Shown here: positions 6,533 to 12,148 of the stretch, piece after piece
Numbering within the stretch: position 1 is the first letter of the stretch
Layout of the letters: every line of letters begins with the position of its first letter
DNA from: an uncultured Phycisphaerales bacterium
Lineage (GTDB): Bacteria; Planctomycetota; Phycisphaerae; Sedimentisphaerales; Anaerobacaceae
NCBI GenBank assembly: GCA_937868145.1
Contig: CALMMH010000213.1
Coordinates: 1-12,148, forward strand
Direction: 5' to 3'
Length of the DNA stretch: 12,148 nt
Program-made: the position numbers and the translations under genes
Notes under the pieces: model-generated
The model's database searches: none
Told to the model about the DNA's origin: nothing
Seen by the model: the letters and a program-made list of their open reading frames with translations, nothing else

Positions 6533-6583
6533 ACCGAGCGAGTGAAAGACGGATCGACAGGATGTGAAAGGATTGGTGAGGTT

Positions 6584-7831
6584 ATGCCCTCGGTATGTTT
6601 CTACTTTCAAGTCCATCAGCCCACGCGGCTGCGACATTACACGGTCTTCGACAACGACGAGCGATACTTCGATGAGGGAAAGAACGCGGCGATCTGCAAG
6701 AAGGTGGCGAACAAATGCTATCTGCCCGCCAACCGAATGCTTCTGAAGCTCATTCAGCAGCACCAGGGGCGGTTCCGCATCGCGTACAGCCTCACCGGGG
6801 TGCTGCTCGAGCAGTTGGAGCGACACAGTCCCGAGGTCCTCAGCACGTTCCACGCGTTGGCCGAGACCGGATGCGTCGAGTTCCTGGGGGAAACCTATTA
6901 TCACACCTTGAGCTTCCTGTACTCTCGTCAGGAGTTCGTGGAACAGGTCAAAAAGCACACCGAGCTGATTCAGGACCTCTTCGGCCAAACGCCGAAAGTC
7001 TTCCGCAACACCGAATTGATCTACAACAACGACCTGGGCCTGCTCATCGAGGCCATGGGCTGTTTCGACGCCGTCGTCACCGAAGGGGCGGACCACATCC
7101 TGGGCTACCGCAGCCCGAATTTCGTCTATCAGCCGAAGGGGTGCCGGCGGATCAAGATGTTGCTGAAGAATTATTCGCTCAGCGACGACATCGCGTTTCG
7201 ATTCTCCAATCGTCAGTGGGCCCAATGGCCGCTGACGGCCGAGAAGTTCTCCCAGTGGGTGAACGCCGTCAACGGGTGCGGACAGACCGTAAACCTGTTC
7301 ATGGACTATGAAACCCTCGGCGAGCATCAGTGGGAGGATACCGGCATCTTCGATTTCATGCGGCACCTGCCGGGCGAGATCCTCAAGCATCCCGACAACA
7401 ACTTCAAAACGCCCAGCGAAGTGGTGGCCTCGTACGAGCCGTTGGGTACCGTGGATGTGCCGCACGTGATCAGTTGGGCCGACACCGAGCGGGACCTGTC
7501 CGCGTGGCTGGGCAACCCGATGCAGTCCAACGCGCTGCACGAACTCTACCGGCTCGAAAAGAAGATCAAGCGGGCCAACGACCCGCGGATCCTGGACGAC
7601 TGGCGAAGATTGCAGACGTCGGACCACTTCTATTATATGTGCACCAAGTACTTCGCCGACGGCGACGTCCACAAGTACTTCAACCCCTATGATTCGCCGT
7701 ACGACTCGTACATCAATTTCATGAACGTGCTGGACCACCTGCAGAGACGGTGCGCGTCGCATCAGACTCCCATCGTGGCCCACAGTCCGGCGCAGGCGGG
7801 CGCAGCGGCCCGGGTTGCCGTGCCGGTTTAG
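6584..7831 (+). CDS. GH57 family alpha-amylase-type glycoside hydrolase
   Basis: This is a retaining GH57 enzyme acting on alpha-1,4-glucans; 415 residues from this start. The family's conserved regions are visible: HQP at 11-13, GETYYH at 102-107, RNTELIYN at 141-148 with E144 as the probable nucleophile, and MDYETLGEH at 240-248 with D241 as the probable acid/base. These match archaeal cytoplasmic alpha-amylase-type members more than the longer GH57 branching enzymes, which carry a different C-terminal region. It lacks a signal peptide, which suggests it works on internal glycogen. A GTG at 6542 is in frame, but the ATG at 6584 begins directly at the beta strand leading to HQP and is preferred. 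AAAGGA (6567-6572) and GGTGAGG (6575-6581) lie upstream at imperfect spacing. It sits 51 bp after the synthase and 3 bp before the debranching gene. Hydrolase versus 4-alpha-glucanotransferase activity is open. Confidence 0.88.
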   Translation: MPSVCFYFQVHQPTRLRHYTVFDNDERYFDEGKNAAICKKVANKCYLPANRMLLKLIQQHQGRFRIAYSLTGVLLEQLERHSPEVLSTFHALAETGCVEFLGETYYHTLSFLYSRQEFVEQVKKHTELIQDLFGQTPKVFRNTELIYNNDLGLLIEAMGCFDAVVTEGADHILGYRSPNFVYQPKGCRRIKMLLKNYSLSDDIAFRFSNRQWAQWPLTAEKFSQWVNAVNGCGQTVNLFMDYETLGEHQWEDTGIFDFMRHLPGEILKHPDNNFKTPSEVVASYEPLGTVDVPHVISWADTERDLSAWLGNPMQSNALHELYRLEKKIKRANDPRILDDWRRLQTSDHFYYMCTKYFADGDVHKYFNPYDSPYDSYINFMNVLDHLQRRCASHQTPIVAHSPAQAGAAARVAVPV

Positions 7832-7834
7832 TCC

Positions 7835-9832
7835 ATGGAGATCGCCCGGGTTGCGACGAAGGGCTGCAAGCTGGAGGACCTGCTGGCCAGGGAATGGCTC
7901 CTGACGAACCGGCGGGGCAGTTTCACGTCGTCCACGATCGTCGGCTGCAACGTCAGCGGCTATCACGGCCTGTTGGTCGGTTCGCCCGATCCCCTGGTCA
8001 GTCGCGTCATGGCGTTGTCGAATTGCCTGGAGACGGTGCTGTGGAACGGACAGGCTCTGGAGCTTTCCACCTGTGAGTTCTCCGACCGGTTTGCCCCGAC
8101 GGGCCACCAATGCCTGCACGAGTTCCGCCGGGACATCGGGGCGCGTTTCTCCTATCGACTGGCCCCGGTTGATCTGGCCAAGGCGGTCTACCTCGACCAT
8201 GACAGCGACACCGTCGTTGTCGAGTACCTGTTTGAGGACGTCCGCGAGCCTTTCGATCTGACTTTGCGTCCCCTGGTGGCGTTTCGCGATTTCCACTTGC
8301 TTCAGAAATCGGACGCGCCGTTCATCCAAAAACCCATGCAGGGCGGGGTGATCGTGCGACACGATCTCGTGATGGGCTGCGAGTTGCGGCTCGGTTGTCC
8401 CAACCTGCGGTTTGAGAGCGATCCGCAGTGGTGGTTCGACTTCATCTATCGCGTGAACAAGGCCCGTGGATTGCACCACGTCGAGGATCTGTGGGCCCCC
8501 GGAGCGTTCAAGGGACGCATCGAGAGAGCGGGCAGCGTCGTCTTCTGGGCGCGTTTGGGCGATCCGGCGGAGCTTGCAGGGATGCCGCCGGTCGACGTGG
8601 CGGCGATCCAACGGGATCTGTTGGATCGGCAGACGGAATTGATCCGATTGGCGGGGGCGAAGGACGAAACCGCGAAGGTTCTATGTCTGGCCGCGGACCA
8701 ATTCGTCGCCAAACGCGCGGGTCTCCAAGGAGAACACACCACGGTCGTGGCAGGATTCCCCTGGTTTGCGGACTGGGGGCGGGATACGTTCGTCTCCTTG
8801 CCGGGACTGCTTCTGGCGACCGGGCGACAGGAAGAAGCAGGATCGGTTCTTCGCACCTTTGCCGCGGCGGCCGACGGCGGCATGATTCCCAATCGCTTCG
8901 ACGACCGGACCGGCGAGGCGCACTTCAACAGCGTCGACGCCTCGCTCTGGTTCATCCACGCCGCGTTCGAATACCTTGATGTCACGGGCGACGTTGCGAC
9001 GATGAGCAGCGAGTTGTTGCCCACGATCCGATGGATCATCGATTCGTATCAAGCGGGCACCTGGTTCGGCATCCACGCGGACACGGACGGCCTGATCATG
9101 GCCGGCGACGCCAGCACGCAACTGACCTGGATGGACGCGATGTGCGACGGGATCGCGTTCACGCCGCGATATGGGAAAGCGGTCGAGATCAACGCGCTGT
9201 GGTACAACGCGTTGCGGCGCGTGCAGCAGTTCTGTGAGAGGCAATCGTTGCCTGACGCGGATCGTTACGCCGCAATGGCTGAGCAGGTCGGGCGGAGTTT
9301 CGGTCCGTTGTTCTGGAACGCCGAGCGCGGCTATCTGAACGATACCGTGCTCCCGGATGGCGCGATTGATGCGAGCCTGAGGCCCAACCAGGTCTTCGCG
9401 GTGTCGCTGCCGTTCGCTCCACCTTTGCCTCGCGAGCAGCAGCAGGCGATCGTTGACGTTGTGGAACGTGAGTTGCTGACTCCATACGGGCTTCGCACGC
9501 TGAGCCGACGGGATCCTTTCTACAAGGGACGTTACGGCGGATCGACGCGTTGTCGCGATGAGGCCTATCATCAGGGCACGGTCTGGCCCTTCCTCATGGG
9601 GCCGTTTGTCGAAGCCTATCTGAAGGTGAACGAGTTCAGCGATCCCAGCAGACGACGGGCCACGGAGTTGATCCAGCCATTGCTGCGACACCTGACGCAA
9701 GACGCCTGCCTGGGCAGCATCTCGGAGATCCTCGACGGCGATCCACCCCACCGGCCTGGCGGCTGTCCCGCCCAAGCCTGGAGCGTAGCCGAACTCCTCC
9801 GCGTCCGCCGCCTGCTCGCGGGCTCTCGCTGA
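7835..9832 (+). CDS. amylo-alpha-1,6-glucosidase (glycogen debranching enzyme, GH133-type)
   Basis: This 665-residue enzyme is expected to hydrolyse alpha-1,6 branch points of glycogen in the cytoplasm. The N-terminal GDE_N-like beta domain covers roughly residues 10-230 and starts with EWLLTNRRGSF and GYHGLLVG. The (alpha/alpha)6 GDE_C domain covers about 270-655. It shows WFADWGRDTF at 310-319, NSVDASLWF, TWMDAMCDG with D434, NALWYNAL, and HQGTVWP at 579-585, all signatures of bacterial and archaeal debranching enzymes. D317 and D434 are acidic residues in the conserved blocks; which is catalytic is not assigned here. Length is normal. The start is 3 nt after the GH57 stop with no clear Shine-Dalgarno, so translation is probably coupled to the gene before it. 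It closes the operon and a hairpin follows. The annotation is firm. Confidence 0.92.
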   Translation: MEIARVATKGCKLEDLLAREWLLTNRRGSFTSSTIVGCNVSGYHGLLVGSPDPLVSRVMALSNCLETVLWNGQALELSTCEFSDRFAPTGHQCLHEFRRDIGARFSYRLAPVDLAKAVYLDHDSDTVVVEYLFEDVREPFDLTLRPLVAFRDFHLLQKSDAPFIQKPMQGGVIVRHDLVMGCELRLGCPNLRFESDPQWWFDFIYRVNKARGLHHVEDLWAPGAFKGRIERAGSVVFWARLGDPAELAGMPPVDVAAIQRDLLDRQTELIRLAGAKDETAKVLCLAADQFVAKRAGLQGEHTTVVAGFPWFADWGRDTFVSLPGLLLATGRQEEAGSVLRTFAAAADGGMIPNRFDDRTGEAHFNSVDASLWFIHAAFEYLDVTGDVATMSSELLPTIRWIIDSYQAGTWFGIHADTDGLIMAGDASTQLTWMDAMCDGIAFTPRYGKAVEINALWYNALRRVQQFCERQSLPDADRYAAMAEQVGRSFGPLFWNAERGYLNDTVLPDGAIDASLRPNQVFAVSLPFAPPLPREQQQAIVDVVERELLTPYGLRTLSRRDPFYKGRYGGSTRCRDEAYHQGTVWPFLMGPFVEAYLKVNEFSDPSRRRATELIQPLLRHLTQDACLGSISEILDGDPPHRPGGCPAQAWSVAELLRVRRLLAGSR

Positions 9833-9834
9833 CG

Positions 9835-9863
9835 CTCGCTGCAACCGCTTTGCGGTTCGCGAG
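9835..9863 (+). terminator. hairpin after the glycogen operon
   Basis: Directly after the debranching-enzyme stop, AACCGC (9843-9848) and GCGGTT (9852-9857) form a 6-bp stem with a TTT loop. After a small internal loop, CTCGC (9835-9839) pairs with GCGAG (9859-9863). The downstream sequence is pyrimidine-rich (TTCCTTTCCTC) but has no T-run. It is a likely end of the operon transcript, though not a textbook intrinsic terminator. Confidence 0.4.
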
Positions 9864-9886
9864 TCGCACTTCACGTTCCTTTCCTC

Positions 9887-9915
9887 TTGCCATCTGCCTC
9901 CCGTTCCCCTACACT
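9887..9915 (+). promoter_or_regulatory. sigma70-type promoter for the exported-protein gene
   Basis: TTGCCA (9887-9892) and TACACT (9910-9915) are spaced by exactly 17 bp, matching the layout of the ATPase promoter. Transcription would start near 9922 and give a leader of about 84 nt. This separates the gene at 10006 from the glycogen operon. Confidence 0.6.
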
Positions 9916-10005
9916 ATCCCCAGCGTGACATCAAGGGCGAACGAATTGGAGCCCGAAGCGGGTAGTCCGACAACGGCAAGAAGCAGACATCGGTAGGAAC
10001 TAATC

Positions 10006-11304
10006 ATGGGAACCTCAAGCAGTTTTGAAAGCAAACATCTGGTATGCATCCTCGGTGCAGTAGTGTTGGCTGCGTCTGGTGCCGCAGCGTCGGCTCCCTC
10101 CGGACTTCCGCAAAACGCTGCATTGGTCTACTACCAGGCGTGCCTCTTCAGGTATCTTCATTTGAAGCCGCCGGCGGGGTTCGACCCAAGCCTGTCAACC
10201 ACTGCCGAGCCCGATTCCGATCCCAACAAGACGATCACGTCCTTCGTCCGGTCCCCTGATTCCCAATTCTTGATTGAGCTGGTGACAGCGGCCAGCAGGC
10301 TGCCGCAGTGCGACTGGGGATTAGTGCACAGGCCGCGGCAAAGCGTACCGACTGGAGTGATGGCTGGGGTGCGTGACCTGACCTATTTCCTTATTGTCCA
10401 GGCCAAGGTCTCTGCGTGCGACGGCCAGTACAGGGCGGCCTTGGAGAACGCTCTGACCCTGCGTCGAATCGCTCGCCATCTCGGCGATCAGACGCTGAAC
10501 ATGTATATACAGGCTGAATCGACTAACGGCCTCGCTTTCGCTCTCATTCGGTATGTGCTGGGGAAGATGCCGCCGGATGTCGAGACGCTCACCTGGCTGG
10601 GAAACGAACTTGCCGCCGGCGGCGAAATGGAATGGCGACCGCGAGAGACTCTGGCGAAGTGGATCGACTGGGAGGTTCAATGCCTCCAGGCGTCTCCGGA
10701 CGTGCTTGCCGGTGAGATAGGACACCCCGCCTTGAGAAAGAAGACGGAAGGACTGACTGAGGCCCAGGTGATGGAGCGTGCCCGCCAGGCGTGGGAGGAG
10801 GTTTTCAAGTCCGTCCTCGATGTCCTCGAAAGCGAAAGGTCTCCTTTAGACAAGAGTCATGCGCTCGGTCAACTGGCGATGAAAGCGAGCCTCAAAATGG
10901 CTGGGGATGAGGCCATCCTTGAGGTCTGGGATGGCGAGACACCTCCTCCTGAGGAGAAGGAGCGTGAGATCAAGCGACTGATGCTCGAACAACGTAAAAA
11001 CCCGGCTCACGACCCCATGTGGCTTCTGGGATATCTCCAGGGTGCCGTCGATTCCTACAGTCGCTACGCTCATTTCCACGCTCGCGTTCACGCCGTCCAG
11101 GCCGCGATAGCTGTCTATCTCATCAAGGCCAAGACCGGACAGTTGCCGCAGACTCTTCCCACAGACCTGCCCAAGGATCCCTACAGTGACAAGGACTTCG
11201 AGTACCAGATGATCGAAAGAGGGTTCATCCTTCGCTGTCGTGCCGTGTTCCCCGGCCAGACGCTGCATGGTGAGTTGCTGCAGTTCGAGTTCCAAGTGAA
11301 GTGA
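10006..11304 (+). CDS. exported 432-residue protein of unknown function
   Basis: I do not recognise a named function. The N-terminus is a likely Sec signal peptide: K10, a hydrophobic stretch at about 12-28, then small residues with a possible cleavage after ASA (28-30). The mature part is mostly helical. A segment around residues 30-50 (NAALVYYQACLF) and one around 120-185 (DLTYFLIVQAKVSA, ENALTLRRIARHLGDQ) look like helical-hairpin packing. The tail at about 377-405 (TGQLPQTL, DPYSDKDFEY) resembles the pseudopilin-like C-terminal pattern, a helix followed by G.LP..L then P.D.....Y, often seen in planctomycete exported proteins. AGGA (9995-9998) lies 7 nt before the ATG. It has its own promoter, so a link to glycogen metabolism is not supported. 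Periplasmic or secretion-associated location is inference. Confidence 0.75.
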   Translation: MGTSSSFESKHLVCILGAVVLAASGAAASAPSGLPQNAALVYYQACLFRYLHLKPPAGFDPSLSTTAEPDSDPNKTITSFVRSPDSQFLIELVTAASRLPQCDWGLVHRPRQSVPTGVMAGVRDLTYFLIVQAKVSACDGQYRAALENALTLRRIARHLGDQTLNMYIQAESTNGLAFALIRYVLGKMPPDVETLTWLGNELAAGGEMEWRPRETLAKWIDWEVQCLQASPDVLAGEIGHPALRKKTEGLTEAQVMERARQAWEEVFKSVLDVLESERSPLDKSHALGQLAMKASLKMAGDEAILEVWDGETPPPEEKEREIKRLMLEQRKNPAHDPMWLLGYLQGAVDSYSRYAHFHARVHAVQAAIAVYLIKAKTGQLPQTLPTDLPKDPYSDKDFEYQMIERGFILRCRAVFPGQTLHGELLQFEFQVK

Positions 11305-11330
11305 GTGCGTGAACTCCTACCGCTTCCACG

Positions 11331-11354
11331 CGTCCACGCTTCCACTGCTGGACG
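11331..11354. terminator. weak stem between convergent genes
   Basis: CGTCCA (11331-11336) can pair with TGGACG (11349-11354) around a 12-nt loop, in the 66-bp gap between the exported-protein gene and the UroD-like gene. The loop is large and no T-run follows on either strand. A 9-bp direct repeat, CGCTTCCAC (11321-11329 and 11337-11345), overlaps it. A terminator role is only possible. Confidence 0.25.
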
Positions 11355-11370
11355 TTGTCGTGACACGCGA

Positions 11371-12148
11371 TCAGGCGAGGCCGAGCACCTCCGGGATCAG
11401 GCAGCCTTCGCAGGGGCAGAAGGCACGGATGTTCTGTTCGGGCGTTCCCTGTGGGACTTCACAGCCTGGCTGCACGATGAAGCGTTGGCCGCCTTCACGG
11501 ATGCATTGAGCGGCGGCGTCCGCCACTTCCTGCGGCGTGCCTTGCAGGAGGACGGCCGCGGGATCGAAGTTGCCGCAGAGTGTGACGTTCGGGCCGACGA
11601 CGGCGCGGGACCCCTTCAGCGGGACCATCCAATCGAGATCGAGGACATCGCAGCCGGTCTTGGCCATCAGGCCGACGCTGTTGGTGATGTCGCCGCAGAT
11701 GTGCAGCTTCACCGCGGCCCCGGCCTCGTGAATCGCGTCGAAGAGCCTCTTTTCGAAGGGTAGGACGTACTGCTCGTACATCTTGGGGCTCACGAGGCTG
11801 GCGACCGCGTCGCCTACCCCGATCATATCGGCGCCGGCTTCGACCTGGGCGAGGGCGAAGCGGATCTGGTTGTCGATGATCGTGCCGGCCGCTTCGACGT
11901 ACATCTGCGGATTGTCCATCAGGTCCATGAACAGGCTCTCGACGCCGCGGAGGTCTGCATAGAGGGCCAGAGGGCCTTCGCACCATCCGAGCACGCTGTG
12001 CGTCCGGCCGACCGCATGGGCCATCTTCCGCACGCTCTCGATTCGCTGCCTGCATCGCTCGCCGTTCTCGATATCGAACGGCCGGATGCGGGCCAGGTCC
12101 GCAGGCGAGCGGAGCAGCAGTTCGTGAGGCCGGCCGACGCCCTGATCG
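11371..12148 (-). CDS. UroD/MtaA-like corrinoid methyltransferase-family protein (5' end outside window)
   Basis: The reading frame is open from the right edge to TGA at 11371-11373, giving the C-terminal 258 or so residues; the N-terminus lies beyond the window. It belongs to the uroporphyrinogen decarboxylase superfamily. The zinc-site pattern of MtaA/MtbA-type methylcobamide:thiol methyltransferases is present: H-x-C in KLHICGD, CGNFDP, and a later Cys in VQPGCEVP near the C-terminus. True HemE enzymes lack this H-x-C...C set, so methyl transfer between a corrinoid protein and a thiol or other acceptor is more likely than haem synthesis. Substrate is unknown; no corrinoid-binding protein or methylamine/methanol gene is visible. 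It converges on the exported-protein gene across 66 bp. Confidence 0.85.
   Translation of the reverse strand, partial: DQGVGRPHELLLRSPADLARIRPFDIENGERCRQRIESVRKMAHAVGRTHSVLGWCEGPLALYADLRGVESLFMDLMDNPQMYVEAAGTIIDNQIRFALAQVEAGADMIGVGDAVASLVSPKMYEQYVLPFEKRLFDAIHEAGAAVKLHICGDITNSVGLMAKTGCDVLDLDWMVPLKGSRAVVGPNVTLCGNFDPAAVLLQGTPQEVADAAAQCIREGGQRFIVQPGCEVPQGTPEQNIRAFCPCEGCLIPEVLGLA

Noticed and set aside
6542..6583. GTG at 6542 as the GH57 start
   Set aside because: It would add 14 residues of unlike composition before the conserved first beta strand; the ATG at 6584 fits the family's usual N-terminus.
5390..8611. 1073-codon minus-strand open frame across the glycogen operon
   Set aside because: The three plus-strand genes all use the same frame and high-GC codons, which leaves the complementary frame free of stops. 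The product is rich in His, Arg, Val and Asp with no domain pattern, while the plus-strand proteins carry clear active-site motifs.
8681..9874. 397-codon minus-strand frame opposite the debranching enzyme
   Set aside because: It is a shadow of a well-supported gene, with no ribosome site or recognisable domain.
1..12148. CRISPR array, tRNA, rRNA, IS element, prophage or defence system
   Set aside because: Reading both strands, I found no regularly spaced repeats, no tRNA or rRNA signatures, no transposase or integrase motifs, and no terminal inverted repeats.

Overview
The window looks like bacterial chromosome of about 60% GC with tightly packed genes. No IS element, phage gene, CRISPR array, rRNA or tRNA is visible. 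The best guess for the source is a planctomycete (Phycisphaerae-like). This rests on three proteins of types I associate with that group: a spaced DRR-repeat protein with a TWTEVL..LGY module, a DUF2007-like protein with an acidic tail, and an exported 432-residue protein with a pseudopilin-like tail. A UroD/MtaA-like methyltransferase fits too. This is inference from family resemblance, not a database result.

Layout. Positions 93-695 (+) encode a MarC-family membrane protein. A good sigma70-type promoter (TTGTCG, 17 bp, TATACT) follows, then a P2-type Ca2+-ATPase-like pump (792-3509, +). A hairpin at 3540-3575 separates the pump from two minus-strand genes: the DRR-repeat protein (3590-4054) and the DUF2007-like protein (4181-4501). 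About 700 bp without a convincing gene (4502-5203) lies between that pair and a plus-strand glycogen/alpha-glucan operon: GT4/GT5-type glycogen synthase (5204-6532), GH57 alpha-amylase-type enzyme (6584-7831) and GH133-type amylo-1,6-glucosidase (7835-9832). A hairpin follows the operon. A separate promoter (TTGCCA, 17 bp, TACACT) then drives an exported protein of unknown function (10006-11304). The window ends with the C-terminal part of a UroD/MtaA-like methyltransferase on the minus strand (11371 to the right edge).

How the genes work together. The three carbohydrate enzymes form a plausible cytoplasmic polysaccharide storage and turnover unit. A synthase extends alpha-1,4 chains, a GH57 enzyme cuts or rearranges them, and a debranching enzyme removes alpha-1,6 branches. 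No signal peptide is visible on any of the three. GlgC, GlgB and GlgP are absent from the window, so the set resembles the GT4 + GH57 + GDE modules known from archaea and some anaerobic bacteria more than the enteric glg operon. MarC, the pump, the DRR/DUF2007 pair, the exported protein and the methyltransferase have no evident functional link to it.

I do not see a clearly new multi-gene system. The points most worth a second look are the long leader region of the glycogen operon, the small in-frame leader reading frame before the ATPase, the DRR-repeat protein, and the substitution in the cation site of the pump.
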